A DNA stretch of 64,000 nucleotides from Georgenia subflava. Lineage in GTDB: Bacteria; Actinomycetota; Actinomycetes; Actinomycetales; Actinomycetaceae. The DNA lies in the NCBI RefSeq assembly GCF_009193155.1, contig NZ_VUKD01000001.1, positions 558,001 through 622,000 on the forward strand, read 5' to 3'. A model generated the notes under the pieces. The model ran no database searches. It worked only from the letters and a program-made list of their open reading frames with translations, and was not told the origin of the DNA. Positions within the stretch are counted from its first letter, which is position 1; each line of letters starts with the position of its first letter. Made by a program: the position numbers and the translations under genes. Below, one piece after another: positions 55,640-64,000 of this stretch.

Positions 55640-56524
55640 TCAGCGACGCGCCCTCTCGTGGTGGACCCGTACGACGGCGACCAGCGGCGCCTTCTGCAGC
55701 ACGCCCCGACTGACCGAGCCGAGGAAGAAGCTCGCCAGACCGCCCCGCCCACGGCTCCCGACGACGAGCACGCCCGCCTCGGCGGCCGCCTCCGCCAGCG
55801 CCTCCACCGGGTGTCCGGTGGTGCGGCGGACCTCGAGCTCGACGTCGGGGAAGCGTGTGCGCCAGCTCTCGACCCGCTCGTCGCTGGCACGGTGAACCTT
55901 GGCGAGGAGGGTGTCGAACTGCTCGACGAGGCGCTCGTCCGCATCGCCGCTGAACGACTCGTGCTGTCTGCCCTGGACCACCAGCAGGCCGACGCCGCGC
56001 CGTCGCGCCTCCTCGAGGGCGAACTCGACCGCCTCGGGCGCCCCCTCGCCCGGGTCCATCCCCACCGCCACCGGGCCGTCCGGGTGCGGCGGGCGCTCGT
56101 GCACCACGATGACCGGCCCGTGGGCGTGAGCGGCCACCTTCTCCGAGACCGAGCCGAGCAGCGGCCGGACCGCGCTGCCCCGGCCGCGTGCCCCGACGAC
56201 CACGACGTCGGCGGAGGTCGAGGCCTCGATCAGGGCCGTGACCGGGTCGTCCACGAGCATCCGGCCGTCCACCGGCAGGCCGGGGTGGGCGTCCCCGACC
56301 CGGGCCGCCGAACGGTCGGCGATCGACTCGGCGGCAGCGAGCGCGTCGGCGGGAGGCGACCACTCCCAGCGCTGCGCCCTGGCCATCCACGGGAAGACGT
56401 AGACGATCTGCAGCGCGACGCCGCGCCGCACCGCCTCCTCGGCGGCCACGTCCACCGCCAGCTCCGCGTGCTCGGACCCGTCCGTGCCCACCACCACGCC
56501 GGGTGCCGGTAGCTGGCTCGTCAT
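55640..56524 (-). CDS. tandem universal stress protein
   Basis: 294 residues with two Usp domains. Each shows the ATP-binding G-2x-G-9x-G-S motif: GARGRGSAVRPLLGSVSEKV in the first half and GSRGRGGLASFFLGSVSRGV in the second. Dual-domain USPs in actinobacteria often belong to hypoxia or stress regulons. GGGAGG lies 6 bases before the ATG at 56524. Longer upstream frames are not conserved in character. Confidence 0.92.
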   Translation of the reverse strand: MTSQLPAPGVVVGTDGSEHAELAVDVAAEEAVRRGVALQIVYVFPWMARAQRWEWSPPADALAAAESIADRSAARVGDAHPGLPVDGRMLVDDPVTALIEASTSADVVVVGARGRGSAVRPLLGSVSEKVAAHAHGPVIVVHERPPHPDGPVAVGMDPGEGAPEAVEFALEEARRRGVGLLVVQGRQHESFSGDADERLVEQFDTLLAKVHRASDERVESWRTRFPDVELEVRRTTGHPVEALAEAAAEAGVLVVGSRGRGGLASFFLGSVSRGVLQKAPLVAVVRVHHERARR

Positions 56525-56752
56525 CGACGACCTCCCGCTGCAGACCTCCCGGCGGTCGCCGGGACTCGTGCGACCAGGGTGGCACGGTCCGTACCGCCGC
56601 GCCGGGCGGTCAGCGGGGCGCCGGTCCGCGACCTCCTCGGCCGCATCGAGCGGCGACCGGGCAACGCCTCGGCCAGCGGCGCGACCGGCTCCGCCTCGGT
56701 GCGCTGTCCGACCGTCGCATCCGGCGCACTGCCGCACTGCCGCACTGCCATC

Positions 56753-57238
56753 ATGGGCTTCATGGCCACCGCTGACGACCACCTCCGCCGCTGCGTCGAG
56801 CTCGCCCGAGAGGCCCTCGAGGCGGGAGACGAGCCCTTCGGGTCCGTGCTGGTCAGCGCGGACGGAGCCGTGCTCGCCGAGGACCGCAACCGCGTGGTCT
56901 CCGACGGAGACCCCACGGCGCACCCCGAGATCGCTCTCGCCAGGTGGGCCGCGGTCCACCTGGACGCAGCCGAGCGGGCGTCCGCCACCGTCTACACCTC
57001 CGGCGAGCACTGCCCGATGTGCGCGGCCGCGCACGCCTGGGTGGGGCTGGGACGCATCGTCTTCGTCGCCTCCGGCGCCCAGCTCGTCGGCTGGCTCGAC
57101 GACCTCGGCGTCGAGCCCGGGCCGGTCGCCCCGCTACCGGTGACGGCCGTCGCGCCGGGCGTCGTCGTCGACGGACCCGTCGACGGCCTGGACGAGGAGG
57201 TCCACGACCTGCACCGCCGCCACCGCACGGCGCACTGA
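56753..57238 (+). CDS. nucleoside deaminase (cytidine/deoxycytidylate deaminase fold)
   Basis: A 161-residue zinc deaminase. The zinc and proton-shuttle motif HPE is in TAHPEIALARW, and the Cys pair in SGEHCPMCAAAHAW replaces the usual PCxxC with HCPMC. DEPFGSVLVSADGAVLAED is typical of guanine/tRNA-adenosine-like deaminases. The substrate is unclear. ATGs at 56753 and 56762 are both possible, and neither has a strong ribosome site. A GCACTGCC triplet repeat sits just upstream. Eight bases of the C-terminus lie near the next promoter. Confidence 0.88.
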   Translation: MGFMATADDHLRRCVELAREALEAGDEPFGSVLVSADGAVLAEDRNRVVSDGDPTAHPEIALARWAAVHLDAAERASATVYTSGEHCPMCAAAHAWVGLGRIVFVASGAQLVGWLDDLGVEPGPVAPLPVTAVAPGVVVDGPVDGLDEEVHDLHRRHRTAH

Positions 57239-57255
57239 GGCGCGGGCCGGCGATC

Positions 57256-57261
57256 TACGCT
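57256..57261 (+). promoter_or_regulatory. -10 box of the S9 peptidase gene (leaderless)
   Basis: TACGCT with a 6-base gap to the ATG at 57268. Confidence 0.6.
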
Positions 57262-57267
57262 TCGAGC

Positions 57268-59133
57268 ATGAGCACCGCCGTACCGACCGTCCGGTCCCAG
57301 GACCCAGGCGCCTGGCCGCCACCCGCGTGGGAGCTGCGCCTGCGCGCACGCCAGGTCGACCTGCCCGAGTGGGCCGAGTACGCACCCGACCGTGCCTGCG
57401 TGGTCGCCACGAACCGCGGAGTCCTGCAGGTCCACTCCTTCGAGGTGGGCACCGGGCGGCTGATACCGCTGACCGACCGGGCGCAGGGCACCACCGAGTG
57501 CACCATCGACCCGCACGGGCAGTGGGTGTGGTGGTTCGACGACACCGACGGCGACGAGTGGGGCCGGTGGCGCCGTCAGCCCTTCGGCTCACCGCCAGGG
57601 CACGCCGTGCAGGACCCGATCGACCTGCCCGACTCCTATCCCGCCGGGCTGCTGCTCGCCCGGGACGGTACCGCCGTCGTCGGCCGGATCGACGAGCACG
57701 GGACGACCATCCACCAGGTCGTCGTCGGCGCGAGCGAGCCCGGCACCGACGTACCGGTGCTGCTCTACCACCACGCCAACGACGCCGTCGCGTCCGCCCT
57801 GTCGCACGACGGAAACCTCACCGCGATCGAGCACTCCGAGCGCGGGGACAACCGCCACCTCGCGCTGCGGGTGCTGCGCTCGGACACCGGCGCCGTGGTG
57901 GCCGACCTCGACGACGGCCCCGGGAAGGGCCTCGTCGCGATCGACTTCGCCCCGCTCGACGGCGACGCCCGCCTCCTCGTCGGGCACGAGCGCCACGGAC
58001 GGGCCGAGCTGCTGATCTGGGACCTGTCGACGGCGCAGACCCGCGACGTGGTGCTGACGAGCGGCGGCGAGGCGCTGCCCGGCGACGTGACCGAGGCGTG
58101 GTGGTACGCCGACGGTCGCACCCTCCTGGTCGCCGTCGACCATCACGCCCGCACCCGCCTGTACCGGCACAGCCTCGTCACGGGTGCGACGACGCCGGTC
58201 GGACCGGCCGACGGCAGCGTCTCCGAGGCCGGCCCGCGGCCCGACGGCGACGTCTGGCTGCGGTGGTCCTCCGCGGCCACCCCGCGCCGCGTCCTCTCGG
58301 CCGGCACCGGCCGGGAGGTCGTGACGGTCGGCGGCGTGCGCCCCGCACCGTCGGTGCCGGTGCGGGACGTGTGGGCGGACGGCCCGGGCGGCCGGGTGCA
58401 CGCGCTGCTGCGCGTGCCCCCGACAGGCAGCGCCCCGTACCCGGTGGTCGTCGACGTCCACGGTGGTCCGGCGTGGCACCGGTCCGACTCGTTCTCCCCG
58501 CACCTGGCCGCCTGGGTGGACCACGGCTTCGCCGTCGTGAGCGTCAACTACCGCGGGTCGACCGGCTACGGCACCGCGTGGCGCGACGCCCTGGAGGGCC
58601 GCGTCGGGCTCACCGAGCTCGAAGACATCGCCGCCGTCCACGACCACCTCGTCGCCGAGGGAGTCGCCGACCCGGCGCGCTCCGTCCTCGCAGGGGCGTC
58701 CTGGGGCGGCTACCTCACGCTCCTGGGCCTGGGCACCCAGCCGGAGCGGTGGGCGGTCGGCCTGGCCGACGTGCCGGTGGCGGACTATGTCACCGCCTAC
58801 GCGGAAGAGATGCCGGACCTGCAGGCCTTCGACCGCTCGCTGTTCGGCGGCTCCCCCGCCGAGGTGCCCGGGCGCTACCGCGAGTCGAGCCCGATCACCT
58901 ACGTCGACGCCGTCCGCGCACCGGTGCTCATCATGGCCGGGCTGAACGACCCACGCTGCCCGCTGGGGCAGATCCACCGCTACGTGGACGCGCTGCGCGG
59001 CCGTACCGACCACGACGCGCCCGTCGAGCTGTACACCTACGGCGCGGGCCACGGGTCGGTGGTCGACGACGAGGAGGTCGGGCAGCTGCGCCGGCAGCTC
59101 GACTTCGTCGCCCGTCACCTGCCGGCCGGGTGA
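57268..59133 (+). CDS. S9-family prolyl oligopeptidase-like serine peptidase
   Basis: 621 residues, no signal peptide, so cytosolic. A seven-bladed beta-propeller at about 30-370 (ALSHDGNLTAIEHSERGDNRH) precedes the alpha/beta-hydrolase domain with VDVHGGPAWH, nucleophile GASWGGYLTL, Asp in NDPRCPLGQ and His in GAGHGSVVD. This is the acylaminoacyl-peptidase/DPP-like branch of S9. The ATG at 57268 sits six bases after TACGCT. Confidence 0.93.
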   Translation: MSTAVPTVRSQDPGAWPPPAWELRLRARQVDLPEWAEYAPDRACVVATNRGVLQVHSFEVGTGRLIPLTDRAQGTTECTIDPHGQWVWWFDDTDGDEWGRWRRQPFGSPPGHAVQDPIDLPDSYPAGLLLARDGTAVVGRIDEHGTTIHQVVVGASEPGTDVPVLLYHHANDAVASALSHDGNLTAIEHSERGDNRHLALRVLRSDTGAVVADLDDGPGKGLVAIDFAPLDGDARLLVGHERHGRAELLIWDLSTAQTRDVVLTSGGEALPGDVTEAWWYADGRTLLVAVDHHARTRLYRHSLVTGATTPVGPADGSVSEAGPRPDGDVWLRWSSAATPRRVLSAGTGREVVTVGGVRPAPSVPVRDVWADGPGGRVHALLRVPPTGSAPYPVVVDVHGGPAWHRSDSFSPHLAAWVDHGFAVVSVNYRGSTGYGTAWRDALEGRVGLTELEDIAAVHDHLVAEGVADPARSVLAGASWGGYLTLLGLGTQPERWAVGLADVPVADYVTAYAEEMPDLQAFDRSLFGGSPAEVPGRYRESSPITYVDAVRAPVLIMAGLNDPRCPLGQIHRYVDALRGRTDHDAPVELYTYGAGHGSVVDDEEVGQLRRQLDFVARHLPAG

Positions 59134-59326
59134 CGGGGCACGGCACCTGCCACCTGCCACCTGTTGCCAGCACCCGCCTCGTCCTCGCGACCGCGGCCGG
59201 CCAGACCGGGGTACGACGTCGCGGTGCTAATCTGGCCGCTGCACGCACCAACGGTGGTGCGCGCTGCGCGGAGCCCCCGCTGCGCCGCTGGTACTCCCGC
59301 GTCTCTCCCGCGTGAGGAGCGGCCGA

Positions 59327-60543
59327 ATGCCCCTCGAGACGTCAACGCCCCGCCCGGTCCACATCATCGGTGGCGGCCCCGTCGGTCTCATGCTGACGGC
59401 CTTGCTGCAGACCACGGGCGACTACGCCGTGCACCTCTACGAGAAGCGTCCCCGGTACACCCGGACCCGCATGGTCAAGCTCGACAGCTACCTCGTGGCG
59501 GACTCCGTCGAGAGCTACTGCATCGACTACATCGACGAGGAGAACGTCGAGGCCGTCTTCGACCGCACCGACCTCGAGGAAGGTGTCGCCTCCAGAAAGC
59601 TGATCCCGTCGGACCTGAGGTCGCTCCTGCTCCAGTGGACGCTGGGCTTCTGCCCGCTCAACGCGATCGAGCAGGCTCTCAGCGACCTGATCGACCGGCG
59701 CGGGACCTCCTCGGTCGAGCGGGTCGCCGGTGAGATCACGGCACCGGACGCGCTGGCGATGGTGGGGCCGGACGACATCCTGATCGACTGCACGGGCAGC
59801 AGGTCCCTCCTGCGGGACCACATGTCCCCCGCCTTCGGCGGCCCCGGGGGCGAGACGAACCTCTTCCGGCTCCGACTCGAGTACGCCCTGGTGATCACCT
59901 TCCTGTACAGCCAGACGTATCACTGCGACGAGTACTGCAAGTACTACAAGAACGCCGAGAACGACAGCTACAAGTTCATCCCTGGGTCCACCGGACCTAC
60001 TACGACCAGGGCGTCAGCCACGTGACGGGCATCGTGAACATCACCGAGGACGAGTTCCGGGCGATGCCGTCGACGTTCGACAGCGCATGGCTGCGGGACA
60101 ACTTCCCCGGCGTCACTGTGTCCATGGACCGGTTCATCGACCGGATCAAGAACGAGACCGGCGGGGAGATACTCGGCGAGCTCGAGATCGTCCGGATCCC
60201 GCTGGACCTCTACCACGCCCGCAACGTGACCAGCCGGAGCTGGCACGCGGCCGGGTCGGTCCACCCGTTCGCGACGTCGCCGGCATTTCTGGCCGGCGAC
60301 TCGGCGATCGGCTCGCCGTACTTCCAGTCGATATCGCTGGGGTTCGAGTGCGCGATGTTCCTCGCCGGCCTCATCGGCCAGCCGGACCTGCAGCTGACGG
60401 AGAAGTTCGACCGGTACGAGAGCTTCATGTACAAGCAGTGGCTGCGCGTCTACATGCGCAGCAAGATGATCAAGCACAACAAGGACCTGTTCGAGACCCT
60501 GGACGACACCTTCGCGCTCCTGGACAAGCTCCACATCTACTGA
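59327..60543 (+). pseudogene. FAD-dependent monooxygenase-like gene with a 1-base frameshift
   Basis: Residues coded from 59327 start MPLETSTPRPVHIIGGGPVG, an FAD-binding GxGxxG, then HLYEKRPRYTRTRMVKLDS and DDILIDCTGSRSLLRDHM. That frame ends at 60025 after a nonsense tail. The other frame continues the protein from 59983 (WVHRTYYDQGVSHVTGIVNI) to LAGDSAIGSPYFQSISLG, the GD FAD motif, ending at 60543. Restoring one base in the CCC run at 59980-59982 rejoins a 405-residue protein. It is either a recent mutation or a sequencing error. GAGGAG precedes the ATG. The substrate is unknown. Confidence 0.85.
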
Positions 60544-60646
60544 GGTGCTGCCCGGCTCCACCGAGGTTCCGCGGCTCCGCCGAGTGCGCGGCCGCTACCG
60601 AGGGACCCGCGGCCCTCGGTGGCCTGCAGCCTCGCGCCGGCAGGTC

Positions 60647-62374
60647 TCAGACGGCGGCGCGCTCGTCCGCGAACCCCGCCCTCCCGCTCGGCGTGGCGGT
60701 CGTCAGGGGGATCGACGCCGTCGGCGAGAGCCACGGCCGACCGGCGCGGACCGTCGCACCGTCGACGTCGACCCGCGCGTCCCTGCCGGAGATCACCAGC
60801 GTCATGACGCCGTTGACGAACCACGGGCCGTGGTCGACGTCCCACCTGAGCGGCACCTCCGTGACCCGCGCGGACCTGGCCATCTTGTGCCACAGGAGAC
60901 GGACCGGGGCGACGTCGAGGGCGGCGTAGGCCAGGCGCAGCGGAGTCTCCATCGGGTTGCGGAACGGTGACTGCGTCAGCTGGTGCACCGCCGTCGCCGG
61001 ATGGTCCGTCCGTAGCTCGGCGCGAGCGGTGTAGGAGCAGTGGACGTCACCGGAGAGCACCAGCACGCTGGCCGGCGGGTCGGCGCCACGGATGACGTCC
61101 TCGAGGAGGTCGACCATGCTGTCGAACGAGCCGCGGAAGGCGGCCCAGTGCTCGAGGTCGACGGCGCGTCGGAGCACCTCACCGAACCGCGCCACCACCG
61201 GTCGCCAGGTGCGGCGGGAGGTGACGGCCTCGTTCCATCCCTCCAGGTGGTGGATGCCGTGCGGGAGCAGGAACGGCAGCGTCGTGCCGATCAGCAGGTG
61301 GTCGAGGTTGCCCGCCCGCGCGTGGTCGAGCACCCACTGCCACTCGTCGTCGTCGACCATGGAGCGTTCGTCGGGACCGAGCCGTCGCGAGCACCGCGAG
61401 TCCACCACCACGAGCCGGATCCGGTGGTCCGGGGTACCGAAGTCGCGGTAGAAGCTCCAGCGGACGCTCGTCGGCTCCGCGTCCGAGCGCCAGGCGAAGG
61501 CATCGAGCGCGTCGGTGCGCGCGGCGTCGTCCGTCGTCCCGCGCACGAGGGCCCACATACGGTCCTGCTCGAGCTCGTCCGGGGAGAGGTTCCCGAGGTG
61601 CTGGTAGATCCAGTACGACGCGAACGCCCCGGTCACCCGGCCCCGCCACCAGTCCTGGGCGGTGGCCCACTCCCGCCACGAGAGCGAGGAGTTCCAGTCG
61701 TCCCGAAGGTCGTGGTCGTCGAGGATCATCGCACTCGGGACGGTGGAGAGCAGCCACCGCACCGGCGGCGGCGTCCAGCTCTCGTGATACAGCCAGGTGT
61801 ACTCCTCGAAGTTCTGCACCTCGGCCCGCACGGCCCGGTCGCCGTCGACGTGCGCCGCCTTCAGCCGCTCGACGAGCTCCGGCGAGGGGTCGTCGGCGTA
61901 GATCTGGTCCCCGGCGAGGAACAGGGCGTCGGGCCACTCCTCGTGCGCGGTGACGGCCATCCGCTCGGCCATACCCGCGAGCGCGTCGACACCGAAGGCC
62001 CGGCGGGCGCGGTCGTCGTCCGGCGCGCAGCGACGGCAGGACCCGAACGCGAGGCGCAGCGACGCGTCCGGGCGGATCGTGCGGATCACGCTCGGCGGGA
62101 ACCGGCTCTCCGGCTCGGGCCAGACGGACCGGTCGTCGAGGAGGACCTCGTACGGGTGCTCCGAGGCGGGTTCCAGCCCGGTGAGTGCGACCAGCGCGTA
62201 GTGGTGGCCGTGGACTGCCCAGGTGCGCTCGCGCTCGCTCCGGCCGCCGGCACGGAGGACGACGTCGCACGGCCGGTCGGTCTCGACCCAGACCGTGGCG
62301 CTGGTCGCGTCGACGTGCCGCAGCAGCGGTCCGAGCAGCAGCCGCGGCGCCTCCGTTCCGCGCACGGGGTCCAT
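60647..62374 (-). CDS. PhoD-like alkaline phosphatase / metallophosphatase
   Basis: 575 residues. An N-terminal Fn3-like domain (SATVWVETDRPCDVVLRAGG) leads to the catalytic domain with ALFLAGDQIYADD, AMILDDHDLRDDWN, LVVVDSRCSRRLG and VLVLSGDVHCSYTA, the metal-ligand motifs of the PhoD family. Characterised PhoD enzymes are exported phosphodiesterases/phosphatases. I see no Tat signal from the ATG at 62374, so this one may be cytoplasmic. A -10-like TATCGT lies 8 bases before that ATG. Confidence 0.9.
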   Translation of the reverse strand: MDPVRGTEAPRLLLGPLLRHVDATSATVWVETDRPCDVVLRAGGRSERERTWAVHGHHYALVALTGLEPASEHPYEVLLDDRSVWPEPESRFPPSVIRTIRPDASLRLAFGSCRRCAPDDDRARRAFGVDALAGMAERMAVTAHEEWPDALFLAGDQIYADDPSPELVERLKAAHVDGDRAVRAEVQNFEEYTWLYHESWTPPPVRWLLSTVPSAMILDDHDLRDDWNSSLSWREWATAQDWWRGRVTGAFASYWIYQHLGNLSPDELEQDRMWALVRGTTDDAARTDALDAFAWRSDAEPTSVRWSFYRDFGTPDHRIRLVVVDSRCSRRLGPDERSMVDDDEWQWVLDHARAGNLDHLLIGTTLPFLLPHGIHHLEGWNEAVTSRRTWRPVVARFGEVLRRAVDLEHWAAFRGSFDSMVDLLEDVIRGADPPASVLVLSGDVHCSYTARAELRTDHPATAVHQLTQSPFRNPMETPLRLAYAALDVAPVRLLWHKMARSARVTEVPLRWDVDHGPWFVNGVMTLVISGRDARVDVDGATVRAGRPWLSPTASIPLTTATPSGRAGFADERAAV

Positions 62375-62382
62375 ACGAGGCG

Positions 62383-62388
62383 ACGATA
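62383..62388 (-). promoter_or_regulatory. -10 box of the PhoD-like gene
   Basis: TATCGT on the minus strand with an 8-base gap to the ATG at 62374, so the leader is absent or very short. Confidence 0.5.
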
Positions 62389-62502
62389 GTCGTGACGGCC
62401 CGCGTTCGCCGGGCTCCGTCGGGGCGGCGCCGGGGCGACGCCGGGGCGCGCCGGACGGCACCCGGAGGCGGCCGGTCACGCTCGTCGACGACAATGTCGG
62501 AC

Positions 62503-62868
62503 ATGACCGACCAGGCGCCGCGCCATCACCCGATCCACTACGTCGAGCTGACCGTGAGCGACATGGAGAGCGCCAAGGCGTTCTACGCCGCTGCCTTCGG
62601 ATGGGTCTTCACCGACTACGGGCCGGAGTACACCGGGATCCAGGGACCGGCGGGCAGCGATGAGGCGGGTGGGCTGCGCCTCGGGACCGACATCCGGCCG
62701 GGCGGACCGCTCGTGCTGCTGTTCTCCGAGGATCTCGATGCCACAGTGACCGCCGTCGAGCAGGCGGGCGGTCTGGTCATCCAGGGCCCGTACGAGTTCC
62801 CCGGTGGACGCCGGTTCCACTTCCAGGACCCGAGCGGCAACGAGCTCGGCGTCTGGGCGAAGGCCTAG
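62503..62868 (+). CDS. VOC/glyoxalase-superfamily protein
   Basis: A 121-residue single VOC domain: HYVELTVSDMESAKAFYAAA, then FGWVFTDYGPEYTGIQ, and C-terminal FHFQDPSGNELGVWAKA with the metal-ligand-like Glu. It could be a lyase, dioxygenase relative or binding protein. GACAAT lies seven bases before the ATG at 62503, which favours this start over the ATG three codons earlier (62494). Confidence 0.88.
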   Translation: MTDQAPRHHPIHYVELTVSDMESAKAFYAAAFGWVFTDYGPEYTGIQGPAGSDEAGGLRLGTDIRPGGPLVLLFSEDLDATVTAVEQAGGLVIQGPYEFPGGRRFHFQDPSGNELGVWAKA

Positions 62869-62899
62869 AGAATGCCGCGTGGGCAGGCCTCTCCTCTGG

Positions 62900-62905
62900 C
62901 ATGAT
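62900..62905 (+). promoter_or_regulatory. -10 box of the 198-aa membrane protein gene (leaderless)
   Basis: CATGAT with a 6-base gap to the ATG at 62912. Confidence 0.45.
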
Positions 62906-62911
62906 CCGGCC

Positions 62912-63508
62912 ATGTCACTCGCCACCGGCCCGGCGCCGGCTCTCGACGGGCCCGCGCGTCGTTCGGACCGGCGGCCGGTGATCCTCGCCGCGCTGGTGCT
63001 CGCCCTCGCTCTGGTCGCCGCCGTCGTCCTCCTGCCCCCACGGGTCGGGCCGGGCCAGCTGACGCAGCACGGCGACGCGCTGACCCTGACGGCTCTGGAC
63101 ACCAGGCAGGCCTACCAGGTGACCGGACCCGATCCCGGTGACGCCGTGGCGCTCTACACCTTCGTCAACGACGGACGGCTGCCCGTCACCGTCCGCGCGG
63201 CCGAGCCGGGCGACGCCGTCGGTGACGACGCGCTCACCGTCGAGCTCATGTCGTACGAGCGAGAGCGCGGCGTGCTCGGTGACGCGACGCCCAGCGTCCG
63301 GGTGGCCGGCGGCGAGGGCTTCGCTGTCCGAATCACCCAGGACTGGCCCGCGTGCCTGCACCTCGAAGCCGGGAGCGGGATCACGCGCGAGCTTGTCGAC
63401 CTCGCGGTCACCCGGCTCGGCCTGACCCGCACCGTCACCGTCCCGCTGGACCCGGTCCTGCACCTCGTGACCATGCAGGACCGGACCCCCTCGGAGTCCT
63501 GCGGGTAG
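62912..63508 (+). CDS. single-pass membrane protein, 198 aa
   Basis: One N-terminal helix at about 22-43 (PVILAALVLALALVAAVVLL) anchors an extracytoplasmic domain of about 150 residues with beta-rich sequence (AVALYTFVNDGRLPVTVRAA) and two Cys (PACLHLE and the C-terminal ESCG) that could form a disulfide. I do not recognise the family. It lies alone between the VOC gene and asd. Confidence 0.78.
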   Translation: MSLATGPAPALDGPARRSDRRPVILAALVLALALVAAVVLLPPRVGPGQLTQHGDALTLTALDTRQAYQVTGPDPGDAVALYTFVNDGRLPVTVRAAEPGDAVGDDALTVELMSYERERGVLGDATPSVRVAGGEGFAVRITQDWPACLHLEAGSGITRELVDLAVTRLGLTRTVTVPLDPVLHLVTMQDRTPSESCG

Positions 63509-63576
63509 ATCCGGGGCCGTGGTCGGCCGGCTCCGCGGCCCTCCCCCGCGCAGCCGCGCAGCCGCGCAGCCCGACC

Positions 63577-64000
<424 letters not shown>

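Noticed and set aside
58000-62500. Biosynthetic gene cluster around the flavin monooxygenase
   Set aside because: Neighbours are a peptidase, a phosphatase and a VOC protein on mixed strands, with no synthase or tailoring partners.

Overview
This is a chromosomal window from a very GC-rich actinobacterium. The evidence is Lsr2, a WhiB regulator, a GlxR-type Crp, a PonA2-type penicillin-binding protein with a PASTA domain, DUF222/HNH and DUF4244 proteins, and start codons placed 6-8 bases after TANNNT -10 boxes. Gene order around the tad, acs, nth, crp, whiB and ponA genes matches the Rv3644c-Rv3683 neighbourhood of Mycobacterium tuberculosis as I remember it. An order such as Micrococcales is plausible, but that placement is inference.

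Layout. 0.1-1.6 kb: lsr2, a tiny membrane protein and tRNA-Thr. 1.6-5.2 kb: a secreted lipoprotein peptidase, then holB-tmk. 5.3-8.2 kb: an ECF42-type sigma factor with its DGPF partner, then a Gfo/Idh oxidoreductase. 8.3-14 kb: a membrane protein joined to topA, a YihY protein and a PAP2 phosphatase. 14.2-17.9 kb: icmF, the fused isobutyryl-CoA mutase. 18.1-25.5 kb: a DUF222-HNH protein, a methyltransferase and the proton-pumping pyrophosphatase hppA. 26-34.5 kb: a STAS protein, a MrfA-type helicase and a compact tad (Flp pilus) operon transcribed toward the helicase. 34.9-44.4 kb: two related membrane proteins, acs, azlC-azlD, an alpha/beta-hydrolase fold protein lacking its nucleophile, nth, crp, RidA-DUF4177 and whiB. 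44.6-48.3 kb: a class A PBP, a metallophosphoesterase and tRNA-Pro. 48.3-51.6 kb: a foreign-looking, lower-GC island with an integrase remnant and two genes, a coiled-coil protein and a DUF4041/GIY-YIG protein. 51.7-64 kb: DUF1772/TetR, a PhoX-like protein, Nudix, USP, a deaminase, an S9 peptidase, a frameshifted flavin monooxygenase, a PhoD-like phosphatase, a VOC protein, a small membrane protein and the C-terminal end of asd.

How it fits together. Most of the window is housekeeping: replication and repair (holB, tmk, topA, nth, helicase), envelope (PBP, PAP2, tad), carbon metabolism (acs, icmF, hppA) and global regulation (lsr2, crp, whiB, ECF42, STAS). Many genes overlap by 4 bases, which indicates tight operons.

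Three features stand out. First, locus-specific short tandem repeats sit at gene 3' ends, and at seven loci a repeat unit contains the stop codon of the adjacent gene. Second, about 17 genes have a -10 box 6-7 bases before the start codon and are probably leaderless. Third, the island beside tRNA-Pro is the best candidate here for an undescribed accessory or defence cassette. Coordinates and motifs were read by eye. Functional names rest on recognised motifs and remembered families, not on database searches.
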